Positions 25,796-34,868 are shown, counted from the stretch's first letter. The stretch: DNA of 64,000 nucleotides from JAJECS01 sp965219705 (GCA_965219705.1 CBDCOK010000005.1:28480-92479); one strand, 5' to 3'. Program-made: numbers and translations. The notes: a model not told the origin generated them from the letters alone.

Positions 25796-26202
25796 TCGTC
25801 GTTGATGCTTCGGTTGCGATCAAGTGGTTCGTGACGGACGAGCCACTCGTCGAGGAAGCCGCGCACGTGCTCACCGAGATAGGGCGAGACCCGTCGCCCT
25901 ATGCCGTTCCGGAGCTCTTCATGAACGAATTGCTCGCAGTGCTGTGCCGCCTGCCCGGCAGTCGCTCGTCAAGCGTACGGGAAGCCCTGTCGCTCGTCGA
26001 AGCGCTGGGCATGGCCCGCGTCGGAAACGGGCATGAACTGCTCGCGCTCGCAGCCGACTTCGCGGCGCAGTGGAAGTTGTCGGGTTACGACGCGGTGTAC
26101 GTGGCCCTTGCCGCAATGTCCGACGGGGTGTGGCTCACTGCCGATGCCCGCGCTGCGCATCGGATCGGCAAGGCCGGCCTTGTGCGCGTGCTTGGATCGT
26201 GA
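25792..26202 (+). CDS. vapC: PIN-domain toxin, VapC-like
   Basis: 136 residues from GTG 25792. The four acidic PIN residues are visible: Asp in MIVVDASVAIKWF, Glu in LFMNELLAVL, Asp in GYDAVYVALA and Asp in WLTADARAAH. VapC-type toxins are ribonucleases, mostly against tRNA or rRNA. It overlaps the antitoxin gene. The pair looks intact. Confidence 0.88.
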   Translation: MIVVDASVAIKWFVTDEPLVEEAAHVLTEIGRDPSPYAVPELFMNELLAVLCRLPGSRSSSVREALSLVEALGMARVGNGHELLALAADFAAQWKLSGYDAVYVALAAMSDGVWLTADARAAHRIGKAGLVRVLGS

Positions 26203-26209
26203 ATCGCCC

Positions 26210-26370
26210 TGTGGAAGATCGCGGCCGAGAAGGGCACGCTGCTCTGGCATTCGCTGACACGGCAGCGCGAGCTCGGCGAGCGCCGGATGAGCAGGGTAGA
26301 CGTGTTCCGGATGGTCAAGCGGCGCGTCACGGCGGCCGAGCTGGACGTTGAGGACCTGGCGCACACCTGA
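26210..26370 (+). pseudogene. Phage-type integrase fragment
   Basis: It encodes AAEKGTLLWHSLTRQRELGE and RRMSRVDVFRMVKRRVTAAE, the region just before the HxxR box in XerC/phage integrases, then stops at 26370. No start codon or catalytic boxes remain. Confidence 0.55.
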
Positions 26371-26475
26371 TCCTGCGCCATTTCGCGGCTCGCTGCCACT
26401 CGCCGTCTCTTCCGTCCACGTCGCGATCGTCGTCCGCCTTGACAGCCCCACTGGCAGCGGGGATTCTCTTTCGCG

Positions 26476-26676
26476 GTGCGCCGCTGGACACCGACCGAGG
26501 ACACGGCCGTTCGCCTCGCCGACGCGCGCGACTACGAGCACGGCGGCCGGCGCCTGGTCGAGCTCGCTGATCGGCTCGGCCGCACCGAGTCGGCCGTGCG
26601 CCAGCGCGCCTCGAAGCTGCGGCTCGTCGAGCGGCTCGCGGGCGACGGCGCCGGCGCGATGGCGGACGCGAGGTAG
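26476..26676 (+). CDS. Small Myb/SANT-like DNA-binding protein, copy 2 of 4
   Basis: 66 residues from GTG 26476: RRWTPTEDTAVRLADARDYE, GGRRLVELADRLGRTESAVR, QRASKLRLVERLAG. Same family as 8564, 57816 and 61999, and the cleanest match to the consensus. It is followed by the palindrome ATATGCATAT at 26679-26688. Confidence 0.6.
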   Translation: MRRWTPTEDTAVRLADARDYEHGGRRLVELADRLGRTESAVRQRASKLRLVERLAGDGAGAMADAR

Positions 26677-26775
26677 CCATATGCATATAGTTGACGCGGT
26701 GAGCCTGCGCCGTGGAGCGGCGCCACCAGCCGGTGGTTGGGCCGGCTCCTATCTGACGGATTCCTGAACGCAGGC

Positions 26776-26840
26776 GTCAGGTTCTCTTTAGTCTTTCTTA
26801 AGGTGCGCCGGCGCCGCCCCGCAACTATTCTCCCCTGCAG
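26776..26840 (+). promoter_or_regulatory. Promoter matching the 17433 operator
   Basis: GTCAGG, TTTAGT and TTAAGG start at 26776, 26787 and 26798, again 11 bp apart. TTAAGGTGCGCCGGCGCC and, 21 bp after the last hexamer, CTATTCTCC then CTGCAGG match the PepSY/receptor promoter base by base around the core. Shared control of both receptor units is inferred. Confidence 0.6.
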
Positions 26841-26914
26841 GCGACACACCCCTGGAGCCCGGCCGACCGGCCTGTCCCGGCAGGCCGGTCGGCGTCGGGA
26901 CATGGCACAAGAGG

Positions 26915-29362
26915 ATGAGAGTGAACGAGCGGGAGCGACGGAATCCCGGCCCGAGGGCGCGACGGGTCGTACTCACCATCAGCCTGGTCGTCCTGTGCTC
27001 GGCACCCCGGGCCGAGGTGGGTGCCCAGACGACCGGCACGATTGCCGGGACGGTGGTTGCCGGCGAGACCGGCCGGCCTCTGCCGAACGCCGTGGTGCTG
27101 GTCGACGGCGAGAGTCTTGCGGCGGTCACCAACGCGGTCGGCCGCTTCGAGATCGCCGGCGCGCCGGCAGGCACCATCGAGCTGACCGTGCAGGCAGCCG
27201 GGTATCTGGAGCTGCGGGTCCCCGACGTGCAGGTGGTCGCGGGCTCGGCGACGCCGGTGACGATCGAGCTGGTCGCCACGCCGAACTACCTCGAGCGTGT
27301 GCAGGTCACGGCCAGCAAGGCGCCGCTCAGCATCGGCGAGATCGCGGCGCAGGCTGACGTCGTGGACCGCTCGACCATCGACGAGCGCGGAGACCAGCGC
27401 CTGACGCAGGCCATCGCCCACGTTCCGGGCGTGATCGTGAGCACGCAGGCCGGATCGTTCGAGTCGGTCATGCTGCGGGGACTCCCGCGGGACGGCAACG
27501 AGTTCACGAGCACGCTGCTGCTCATCGACGGCGTGCCGCAGACCGACTCGCGGAACAGCTCGCGCGTCATCAACCTGCCCATCCACGATGCGAGCAGCAT
27601 CGAGGTGGTGCGCGGTCCGAATTCGGCACTCTACGGGCGGACGGCCATCGGGGGCGCGGTGAACGTCCGCACCGGCGAGCCGACCGCCGACCACCAGTCC
27701 GACTTCGACCTGGGCGCCGGCGGCTTCGGCTTCTTCAAGGGCGCCGCCCGGGCGTCGGGGCCGGTCGCCGACTGGGGAGGCTACTTCGTGTCCGCGTCGA
27801 GCGAGCGCAACAGCGGCTTCTACACCGGGCCGTCCGAGTTCAACGTGGACCAGACCTCCGTCTTCGCCAAGCTGACCTTCGTGCCCGACTCGAAGTCGTT
27901 CGGCATGGTGAGCGCGAACCGCGTGGTCTCGGCGCAGAGCCTGCCGACCAACGAGCCGATCATCGGCGGCCGCTTCCTCAGCGACATCGACCCGCGCTTC
28001 GACCGGCTTGGCGACCTGAACGTCGCCGGCGTCAACTACCGGCAGAACGAGGGGCGGTTCACCGCCAACTACACGCGGCAGTTCACCGACGAGGTCAGGC
28101 TGGTCAACGTGTTCGGGTACCGCCAGATCCAGTACAAGTTCATCGACTCGGGCGACATCACGGGTGCACCCTTCGATTTGGCGAACGCCACGCTGACCCA
28201 GTATCCGTTCGACCTGCAGACCGACGAGGACATCTTCTACGGGGAATCGCGTCTGGAGACCGACTTCTCGGCGGGATCGGTCGAGATGTCGTTCATGGCG
28301 GGCGGCTCGTACGAGTGGACCAGCGGCTACGGCGCCGGCAACCTGATCTACACCGACGCCGACACGTTCGGCTGGCCGCTCGACTACCTCAATCCCCTCC
28401 ACCCGCCCAAGGCCGACTGGGAGTTCTTCCGGTTCGGCGGCAACGACTACAACGTCGGCGTCACGGGCGTCTTCGGCCAGTTCAGCATCGAGCCGACGAG
28501 CCGGCTGATCCTGACGGCCGGCGGGCGCTACGACCGGCTGGACCTCGAGAACACGCTGACGTTCCGGACGGGCATGCCGGTCGTCGCGGACACGTTCGAC
28601 GCGTTCAGCCCGAAGCTGAGCGCGACCGTCAAGCTGCTGCCGTACGATGCGAGGGCGGACGTGAACCTGTACGGACAGTATTCCCAGGCGTTCCTCCCGC
28701 CGCGACGGCCGAGCGGCCTGCGTCCCGGCGACGACGAGGTGAACCTCAACCCGGAGGACATCGACAACTACGAGGTCGGCGTGAAGAGCAGCCTTCTCGA
28801 CGGGCGGGTCTCGTTCGAGGGGACCTGGTTCCGGATGAAGCGCGACGGCATTGTGCTCAACGTCCGCCAGGGACCGTTTTTCATTCCGACCAACGCCGGC
28901 GAGCACGCCTACAAAGGCGTGGAGCTGGGCTTCAGCGTGGCCCCCGCGTCGCAGTTGTTGCTCTACGCCAACGCGGCCCTGTACCGCAACCGCTTCGGCG
29001 ACTTCGTGATCGAGCGGGCGAGCGGCGACACGGTCCTGACCGGCAACCGCCTGCCAATCGCGCCGGACCGCGTCATCAACGGCGGGGTGGTGATCACGCC
29101 GGCCGCCGCGTTCAACATCCGCCTCGACGTCAAGCACGTGGGCGACGTCATGGTCGACCAGGGCAACACTTTCACGCTCGACCCGTACACGCTGCTGGAC
29201 GCGGCGGTGTCGTGGTACCTGGGACCCACGCGCATCACGCTGTCGGCCCACAACCTGCTGAACGAGGAGTACTACTGGAACGGGGACACCTCGCGCGCGG
29301 AGTCCGCAGACCCGGGCGCCCCGCGGCAGGTGCTGCTGACCACGTCGTTCTCGTTTCGCTGA
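26915..29362 (+). CDS. TonB-dependent receptor with a carboxypeptidase-regulatory-like domain, siderophore type
   Basis: 815 residues. Signal sequence (VVLTISLVVLCSAPRAEVGA); beta-sandwich domain at about 40-125 (GTIAGTVVAGETGRPLPNAV, APAGTIELTVQAAGYLEL); TonB box-like ERVQVTASK; plug (VMLRGLPRDGNEFTSTLLLI, IEVVRGPNSALYGRTAIGGA); barrel ending in RQVLLTTSFSFR. SQAFLPPRRPSGL and NPEDIDNYEVGVK are typical of the siderophore-receptor group. AAGAGG lies just before the ATG. Bases 28309-28589 recur perfectly at 53237-53517. A truncated Uma2 gene abuts it on the other strand. Confidence 0.9.
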   Translation: MRVNERERRNPGPRARRVVLTISLVVLCSAPRAEVGAQTTGTIAGTVVAGETGRPLPNAVVLVDGESLAAVTNAVGRFEIAGAPAGTIELTVQAAGYLELRVPDVQVVAGSATPVTIELVATPNYLERVQVTASKAPLSIGEIAAQADVVDRSTIDERGDQRLTQAIAHVPGVIVSTQAGSFESVMLRGLPRDGNEFTSTLLLIDGVPQTDSRNSSRVINLPIHDASSIEVVRGPNSALYGRTAIGGAVNVRTGEPTADHQSDFDLGAGGFGFFKGAARASGPVADWGGYFVSASSERNSGFYTGPSEFNVDQTSVFAKLTFVPDSKSFGMVSANRVVSAQSLPTNEPIIGGRFLSDIDPRFDRLGDLNVAGVNYRQNEGRFTANYTRQFTDEVRLVNVFGYRQIQYKFIDSGDITGAPFDLANATLTQYPFDLQTDEDIFYGESRLETDFSAGSVEMSFMAGGSYEWTSGYGAGNLIYTDADTFGWPLDYLNPLHPPKADWEFFRFGGNDYNVGVTGVFGQFSIEPTSRLILTAGGRYDRLDLENTLTFRTGMPVVADTFDAFSPKLSATVKLLPYDARADVNLYGQYSQAFLPPRRPSGLRPGDDEVNLNPEDIDNYEVGVKSSLLDGRVSFEGTWFRMKRDGIVLNVRQGPFFIPTNAGEHAYKGVELGFSVAPASQLLLYANAALYRNRFGDFVIERASGDTVLTGNRLPIAPDRVINGGVVITPAAAFNIRLDVKHVGDVMVDQGNTFTLDPYTLLDAAVSWYLGPTRITLSAHNLLNEEYYWNGDTSRAESADPGAPRQVLLTTSFSFR
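28309..28589 (+). repeat. 281-bp segment duplicated at 53237-53517
   Basis: It starts GTACGAGTGGACCAGCGGCT and ends CCGGTCGTCGCGG. I found no mismatch between the two copies over the full 281 bp. This copy lies inside the barrel-coding part of the receptor gene. Confidence 0.9.
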
Positions 29363-29399
29363 CTGAAACCAATCGTCGCGCCATGTGTTTCCCGCTCGA

Positions 29400-29912
29400 G
29401 CACGGCCGTTGCCAGGTCTCGCCCCGGCCGACGAACAGGCCGCTGCGTTCGAGCTTCCCGTCCCGTTGCCGATGGACGGCGACGGTCTCGGCTACAGGAT
29501 CGATAATCCAGTACTCGTGCACCCCGTGCCTGCCGTACAGCTCGTGCTTGTCCTCGAGGTCCCGGCCGGCGGTCGACGGCGAGAGGATTTCGATCACGAG
29601 GTCGGGTGCTCCCTGCACGTTCTCGTCGGTGATCCTGTCCTCGCGCGCTCGGGAGATGAACAGCACGTCGGGCTGCACGACGTCGGTGTCCGACAGAACG
29701 ACGTCGACAGGCGCGACGAACACCTCTCCGAATTCGTGTTCCTGGACGAACTGGCGCAGTTCACTACCCAGTGTGAGCAGAATCGACTGGTGCTTTATGT
29801 TCGGTGCGGGAACCATCATCAACTCGCCGTTCAGCAGTTCGTACCGCTTGTCGTCCGGTGCCCGGCAGTAGTCCTCGTACGTCCGCTTGACGGCGTGCTC
29901 GGTCGTGGCCAT
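29400..29912 (-). pseudogene. Uma2-family nuclease-like gene, 3' end lost
   Basis: ATG 29912 has AGGAG upstream. The Uma2 (DUF820) restriction-endonuclease fold is clear: DYCRAPDDKRYELLNGELMM, VVQPDVLFISRAREDRITDE, APDLVIEILSPSTAGRDLED and YGRHGVHEYWIIDPVAETV, including the D...E-x-L/I pattern of the PD-(D/E)xK core. Near 29425 the frame shifts (GRGET then LATAVLE in +1), and the normal C-terminus is replaced at the border with the receptor gene. An intact relative is at 56010. Confidence 0.75.
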
Positions 29913-29941
29913 GGGCTTTCTCCTGCGCTGGGTACCCCTCG

Positions 29942-30130
29942 TCAGCCGTCGTGCGGCGCTCGTGCGGCTGTGCGCGCTCGCGCGTCCTTCCTGCCGCGTC
30001 GTCCAGCCGCTGAGTTCACGTCGTTGAAGCGGGCGTTTGCCGAGCACGTCCCTACGCCGAGCGTGGCCACGATGGCTCCGGCTGCGAAGAGCATCGAGAT
30101 TCGGTCGGTCGAGGACATTTCGTTCTTCAC
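29942..30130 (-). CDS. Small protein sharing its N-terminus with the 31118 gene
   Basis: 62 residues from GTG 30130: KNEMSSTDRISMLF, then a hydrophobic stretch AAGAIVATLGVGTCSANA, then RFNDVN and a basic tail. The first about 44 bp are identical to the start of the gene at 31118; the middle GAIVATLGVGTCSANAR recurs in degraded form at 55684-55734. It looks assembled from parts of different small genes. Confidence 0.45.
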   Translation of the reverse strand: MKNEMSSTDRISMLFAAGAIVATLGVGTCSANARFNDVNSAAGRRGRKDARARTAARAPHDG

Positions 30131-30261
30131 GTCTCATTTCTCCACGGCGGTCGCCGCCCGGCGCGGGCGCCTCGACGCCGTGATCCGGGACACCCATGTC
30201 CGGCGACGGTGGATGCTCTGGTGGCCGCAACTGAATCCTAGGATTCAGTTCCACCCGGAGA

Positions 30262-30730
30262 AAGGCATCCCACAATCGCGGGCCTCCTCTTCATGGCCGG
30301 CATGCGGCGCAGCGAGGTGGCCGCGCTCGCTGGGCCGACCTCGCCGAGGCGCCCGGCGGCGACGGCATCCTCGTCGCCGTCGGCCGCGGCAAGACGAACC
30401 AGGCGGGCGAGGCGGCCGAAGGGCGGGTCGGGCTCGCGTCCGAGCTCACGAGCCGGGGGGCGTCGACCACGGACGTTCACCATCGAGCGCGTCGTGCCGT
30501 CGGTACCGGGTGGCCGGGCCGGCCGGGTTCGGCTCGCCGGCGAGCTAGGCGGAGGGCCGCGGCGCCGGTCGAGGAGCGAGATCCGGATCCGAACCCGGCG
30601 GCGCTGATGGCCCAGATGGCGGTCGTTCTCAACGGGCCGGGCGGCGGAGCGGCGTCGCCGCCGGCCAGCGACACGCCGCCCGCGAAGCCGCGGCGCCGGC
30701 GGCCGCGCGCGGGGCGAGTGCCGGTCTCGT
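30262..30730 (+). pseudogene. Tyrosine recombinase remnant with frameshifts
   Basis: MAGMRRSEVAALA (first catalytic Arg), WADLAEAPGGDGILVAVGRG, KTNQAGEAAE (catalytic Lys) and GRVGLASELTSRGASTTDV (HSGR-box region) occur in changing frames, with the segment between Lys and the Arg box deleted. The tail DPDPNPAALMAQMAVVLNGP recurs at 53750-53830. Confidence 0.65.
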
Positions 30731-30822
30731 AGGCGCGCCCTGCTCAGCGGGACAGCCCGCCGCGGTCGGGGATCCGCCGCGGCCGCGGCGGTCACGGCGC
30801 GGCCGGTGGTCGAGCCCGCCTC

Positions 30823-31110
30823 GAGACCATCCGCCAGGTCGAGGACCTGCTCGACCAGGCCGCGGACCTGGTGGCCACGGTCGACGTGCTGCCGAAAGCC
30901 CCTGCACAGCACGACGAGAACGCCGAGTTCGAGCTCGTCGCGGCACACACGCGGGTCTGCGCGCCGGCGCGATCGGGGCGTTCCTTGCGTGCGGTGCGTG
31001 GCAGTCGCCGGCGACGAGGGCCAAGATCGGCAAGATCCGCGCACTAGCCGGCACCATGCCGCTCCGGGTGAGCACGCGGGCGCTCGCCCGTGTGCTTTCT
31101 CGAACAAACT
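30823..31110 (+). pseudogene. Small helical gene remnant, frameshifted
   Basis: The frame RQVEDLLDQAADLVATVDVL, PKAPAQHDENAEFELVAAHT looks coding. The expected continuation (IGAFLACGAWQSPATRAKIG) is in another frame after about 30960. No family is recognised. Confidence 0.3.
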
Positions 31111-31117
31111 CGGTAAC

Positions 31118-31279
31118 GTGAAGAACGAAATGTCCTCGACCGACCGAATCTCGATGCTCTTCGACTACGTGAACCGCCGGATCAACGACGTGAACCGCCG
31201 GATCGACGACCTGCAAGCGGACATTCGAGAGCTGCGAAGCCTCGTCATCGAGGCCATCAAAGCCGACACGGCCGACTAG
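31118..31279 (+). CDS. Small coiled-coil protein, 53 residues
   Basis: From GTG 31118 (ATG 31130 is an alternative): NEMSSTDRISMLFDYVNRRI, NDVNRRIDDLQADIRELRSL, VIEAIKADTAD. It has strong heptad periodicity, with the INDVNRR unit nearly repeated. It shares its first 15 codons with the gene at 29942. Probably an oligomeric helical protein; function unknown. Confidence 0.55.
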   Translation: MKNEMSSTDRISMLFDYVNRRINDVNRRIDDLQADIRELRSLVIEAIKADTAD

Positions 31280-31374
31280 GCCTGGGGCGGCGCCGTCGGT
31301 ACGTCAGCGGGTTGTTTGCGGGAGGGGGCGAAATCCTACGCTAAGCCGGTGCCCGCCAAGCGTTGCGGTCCAAT

Positions 31375-31534
31375 TCAGGAGGCGAGGACCTTCTGCCCCT
31401 GCTCACGCAACTGCCCCTGCGGCGAGCCGGAGCGCGGTATCCGCCGTGATTCCCCGCCGGCCGCGGACTCCACTTCATTCAAGCGGTTCAACGGGATCTT
31501 CATGCGCCGGGCCGCCTCGACTTGAGTGAGGTCC
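31375..31534 (-). pseudogene. HigA-type antitoxin remnant
   Basis: The minus strand reads DLTQVEAARRMKIPLNRLNE, the HTH of HigA/XRE addiction-module antitoxins. After a frame change come GITADTALRLA and, in a third frame, QLREQGQKVLAS and a stop. Start and toxin partner are missing. Confidence 0.55.
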
Positions 31535-31930
31535 TAAGCCGGAACCACCTTGCCCGCTTGCGCGCGGGCGCTGCTCGATTTCCCTGCCCTTGGGACTCCC
31601 CTCAATGGGACGCTGAACCAGGCGTGCTCGTGGACTGCGCCGGCGAGGTCGCGCAGATGCTCGATCGGCTCTCGGAGCATGCTCTTCCGCCGTGAACTGG
31701 AAACCGACGCCGGTCTCAGCGCAGGAGCGCTGGTCGAAGACGGCGATCACGCGCGTCCAAGCGCCGGGTCGGAGTCGACCAGCTCTGCACGCGCCCGAGC
31801 ATGTTACGCTGAGCCAGGCATGTTCGACACACTCGCCGTCACTGTGTCGATCAGTTTCGACGACGGTCGCGTTCGTCTTTCGCCCTGCCTGCTCGTGCTG
31901 ATCCTCGTCGACTTCGTGGGTAGGTAGGAC
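31535..31930. other. No gene seen
   Basis: No frame on either strand has a protein-like composition that I can support. Confidence 0.35.
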
Positions 31931-32209
31931 GTGGGGAAAGAGGGCCACGCGGCTCACCGGCCGGCGGGTTGCGTTTCCGACGCAACGGCGGCGGAGCTGT
32001 CGGCGCGGCTTGACAGGGCGCTGGCGGACGCGCCGGCTTGGTGGCGTTCGGTGACGACTAGGGCCGTGCGCGCGATGCCTGAAACACGGCGGCCGTGCGG
32101 CCGGCGTTCTCCTCTGTCTGGCCGGCGCTGCGAGCGTCCGCGCGGGCATGCGGGGCGGTGCCGTGCTGGTGATGTTGCCTGGTGGCCTCGGAAAGGGCGA
32201 GCGGCCTGA
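31931..32209 (+). CDS. Small Cys/His-containing hypothetical protein, 92 residues
   Basis: From GTG 31931: an acidic helix (ATAAELSARLDRALADAPAW) followed by CGRRSPLSGRRCERPRGHAG and RC. This is a C-x10-C-x6-H-x3-C pattern that could bind a metal. It has no membrane segment. It stops 57 bp before IS66 copy A. Confidence 0.4.
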   Translation: MGKEGHAAHRPAGCVSDATAAELSARLDRALADAPAWWRSVTTRAVRAMPETRRPCGRRSPLSGRRCERPRGHAGRCRAGDVAWWPRKGRAA

Positions 32210-32265
32210 ACTGAGAGCGATGCTGATTCGAGGTGAACGCCGCGGCGGTGAACTCCTGGTCACTG

Positions 32266-34130
32266 GTCTTCGGTTAGCGGGTTCCGGGCCGGGTGTCAAT
32301 TTTTTGACTTGTACAATTTTTCGAGTTGTGGCATAACGGTGGTGTGACGACCGCCGACCGGAAATCGCCCCCGCATCGGATTGCGGAACTGTCCACCGAC
32401 CTCGAACGGCTTCGCGGAGAGTTGACGCGGCGGGAGCGCGACGCCGAGAGCCTGCAGCGCGAGAAGAGCCGGTTGCAGCGCAAGAACAGCCGCCTGCAAC
32501 GGGAGAATGACCGCCTGAAGCAACAGATCGAGGACCTGAAACAGCAGTTGGACGAGGCGCGCCGGGCGGGTCGCCGCCAAGCCGCGCCGTTCGCCAAGGA
32601 CCGGCCGCAAGGTCGCGGCAGGCGTCCCGGACGGCGGGCCGGTGCGGAGTACGGCCGCCACGGCTGCCGCCCGCGCCCGGCGCGGGTCGACGAAACCCAC
32701 GCGGCGCCGGTTCCGGTGGAATGTCCGGACTGCGGCGGCGCGGTCGAAGTGACCCGCGTGGCGTCGCAGTATCAGGAAGAACTGCCCGTGGTGCGCCCGG
32801 TCGTGCGGCGCTTCGACATCGAGGTCGGCCACTGCTCGCAGTGTCAGCGGCGGGTGCAGGGCCAGCACGTGCTGCAGACCTCCGACGCGCTGGGCGCGGC
32901 CGGCGTGCAGCTCGGTCCCGGGGTCGTCGCGCTGGTGGTCGAACTGCACACGGAGATGGGGGTGCCGCTGGCGAAGGTCGCGCACCTGCTGCGGACCACG
33001 TTCGGCCTGCAGGTCACGCCGGGCGGCCTCGCCCACGTGCTGCACCGGGCGGCCCGCGCCGCCGCGCCGGCCTACACGGAGCTGTGCGAGCAGGTTCGCA
33101 ACGCGCCTGTGGTCACGCCGGACGAGACCGGCTGGCGCGTCGGCGGCGTCCGCCACTGGCTGTGGACGTTCGTCACCTCGGAGACGACGGTCTACGCCAT
33201 CTGCCCCGGCCGGGGGTTCGCCGATGCCGCCACGGTGCTGGGGACCGACTACGCCGGCGTGCTCGTGCGCGACGGGTGGGCGCCGTATCGCTGCTACAAC
33301 GGACTGCACCAAACGTGTCTCAACCACCTGCTCCAACGCTGCAAGCAACTGCGGGAGGATCATCCCGACAGTCGCTGGGCGGGCGAGGTGCAGGCGGTCC
33401 TGCGGGCCGGCCTCGACCTGCGGGACCGCTGCAACGCGGGAGAACTGAGCGAGCACGGGATGGCCACGGCCCGCGGCCGACTCACCGCCCGGCTCGGTCG
33501 GTTGGTCGACGCCCCGCCGCCGCTCGACGACGCCGAGCGCTTTGCGGCGCACCTGGCCACCGAATTCCCGGCCGTGTTCCTGTTCTTGTGGGACCCCTCG
33601 CTCGACGCCACCAACTGGCGCGCCGAACAGGCCATCCGGCCCGCCGTGGTCATCCGCAAGGTGTGCGGCGGCAACCGCACCCGCCACGGCGCCGACACCC
33701 AGCAGGTCCTCGCCAGCGTCGTGCGCACCGCCCGCCAACGCGGCCTCGACCTGCCTCCGCTGATCGCCGCGATGTTGCGCGCCGCCGAACCCGTTGTCCC
33801 CGAGCTCCTCGGCCTTCCGCCGCCGGCCGCGTAGGGCAGGCAACGTCCGAACAACAACCTCGAAACGCGACCGGTCCCCGCGGCGCGCCGCCGCAACGGG
33901 GAGCGTCCCAACTGCACTGCGCTCGGTCGCCACCGGACTTCGCCCACAGGACGAAGCCGGTGCGCCCGGTGCGCCTGCCCACCGCGGCATCGCAACGATA
34001 GCAACAGTGGAGGCAACTCCGCGGGAACACACCATCGATCCAAGCAACCTCCTTGGTGGCGCCGACACTTCCTCGCTCCAAGCCCATTCTCGGCCCGTGT
34101 CTATTGGCTAATCACCCGGTAACCAAATAC
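32266..34130 (+). mobile_element. IS66-family element, copy A (single-gene, ISBst12-like)
   Basis: 1865 bp. The left end GTCTTCGGTTAGCGGG and right end (complement) GTATTTGGTTACCGGG are imperfect inverted repeats. The 8-bp target duplication GGTCACTG (32258-32265, 34131-34138) is exact, the size expected for IS66. Only the tnpC-type gene is present. Confidence 0.93.
32344..33834 (+). CDS. tnpC: IS66-family transposase (TnpC)
   Basis: 496 residues from GTG 32344. It has an N-terminal leucine-zipper-like coiled coil (residues about 12-70), a zinc finger (VECPDCGGAVEV ... GHCSQCQRR) and a transposase core with Asp in VVTPDETGWRVGG, Asp in VLVRDGWAPYRC and Glu in NWRAEQAIRPAVV. Upstream tnpA/tnpB are absent, as in ISBst12-type elements. 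It is about 95% like copy B at 42619. Confidence 0.92.
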   Translation: MTTADRKSPPHRIAELSTDLERLRGELTRRERDAESLQREKSRLQRKNSRLQRENDRLKQQIEDLKQQLDEARRAGRRQAAPFAKDRPQGRGRRPGRRAGAEYGRHGCRPRPARVDETHAAPVPVECPDCGGAVEVTRVASQYQEELPVVRPVVRRFDIEVGHCSQCQRRVQGQHVLQTSDALGAAGVQLGPGVVALVVELHTEMGVPLAKVAHLLRTTFGLQVTPGGLAHVLHRAARAAAPAYTELCEQVRNAPVVTPDETGWRVGGVRHWLWTFVTSETTVYAICPGRGFADAATVLGTDYAGVLVRDGWAPYRCYNGLHQTCLNHLLQRCKQLREDHPDSRWAGEVQAVLRAGLDLRDRCNAGELSEHGMATARGRLTARLGRLVDAPPPLDDAERFAAHLATEFPAVFLFLWDPSLDATNWRAEQAIRPAVVIRKVCGGNRTRHGADTQQVLASVVRTARQRGLDLPPLIAAMLRAAEPVVPELLGLPPPAA

Positions 34131-34373
34131 GGTCACTGTTGACGGCCGCCCGCTCGACTGGCGGGCATTCATACGCCCATCGTGGTCTATGACGATCCGT
34201 CGGAGCGTGGCTTTGGCGGGGTCGAGCATACGGAGTTGATAGAAACGGAACTCAAAGGTTCGCTGTCGTTTCGCGATCTTCAAAGCACCTAAAAGCGAGC
34301 CCACGGACGTGAGCACGGCGGCCACGGCTATCCCGTCAGACACATCGAACGTGGCGAGCAAATAATTTACCAT
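34131..34373 (-). pseudogene. Hypothetical gene truncated by IS66 copy A
   Basis: From ATG 34373: MVNYLLATFDVSDGIAVAAV, LTSVGSLLGALKIAKRQRTF, EFRFYQLRML. A membrane-like helix comes first, then a basic soluble part. The IS66 right end at 34130 cuts the gene, and on the other side (below 32258) no continuation is evident. An inverted-repeat structure lies directly upstream of the ATG. Confidence 0.4.
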
Positions 34374-34376
34374 AAC

Positions 34377-34657
34377 GGTACTGCTGGGGTATCCATGTAA
34401 CCGGAGTTGCCCGACGCCGTGGTTGTCCACAGGCGGTTCGCCGGAGGCCGCGCCAACCTCAGCGGGTACCCACGTACCTGCGCCGGCGGTGGCGGGGCTC
34501 TCCGAGGTCGACGGCTGGCGATGAGGTCCTGGTACTGCGCCGCTTTCGTGGGCGACGGCGAGTTCACCCACCCGGAAACCCCTCGCGCCAGCGAACAACG
34601 GTTCGTGACCGAGCACCTCGAACCGGACTCCGGTTAAGTGGATACCCCAGTACGGTA
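34377..34657. repeat. Approximately 280-bp unit with about 30-bp inverted ends (MITE-like)
   Basis: Left arm 34377-34407 (CTGGGGTATCCATGTAACCG within it) pairs with right arm 34627-34657 (CGGTTAAGTGGATACCCCAG). The arms are imperfect and no gene fits between them. It resembles a miniature element or an IS internal-deletion derivative; a target duplication is not clear. Confidence 0.5.
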
Positions 34658-34658
34658 C

Positions 34659-34868
34659 TTATCGATCGTCTTTCCGATTTGTAAAATACACCAAGCGAGG
34701 GTCGACGAAGAGGTCGCCGGCCGGATGCGGCTGCTCCACACGCTGTAGGCACCCCTTCTTCTGGAGCGAACCCAGGCGGTTTCCTGCTGCCGTTTTCTCG
34801 ATGTTGACCTGTTCGGCAAGGCCCAAAGCGGTAACAGTCCCACCGGCTTGCGAGACTAAGCGTGGTAT
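34659..34868 (-). pseudogene. Winged-helix-like fragment behind the ImmA gene
   Basis: The frame LVSQAGGTVTALGLAEQVNI, EKTAAGNRLGSLQKKGCLQR reads as a helix-turn-helix and ends DPRLVYFTNRKDDR at 34659. It begins in a different frame inside the ImmA stop, with no ATG, GTG or TTG at a sensible place. It may be a lost C-terminal extension or a decayed regulator. Confidence 0.4.

Noticed and set aside
26825..29251. An 808-codon open frame on the minus strand
   Set aside because: Antisense shadow of the receptor at 26915; part of it recurs at 53181-53700 only because the receptor DNA is duplicated there.
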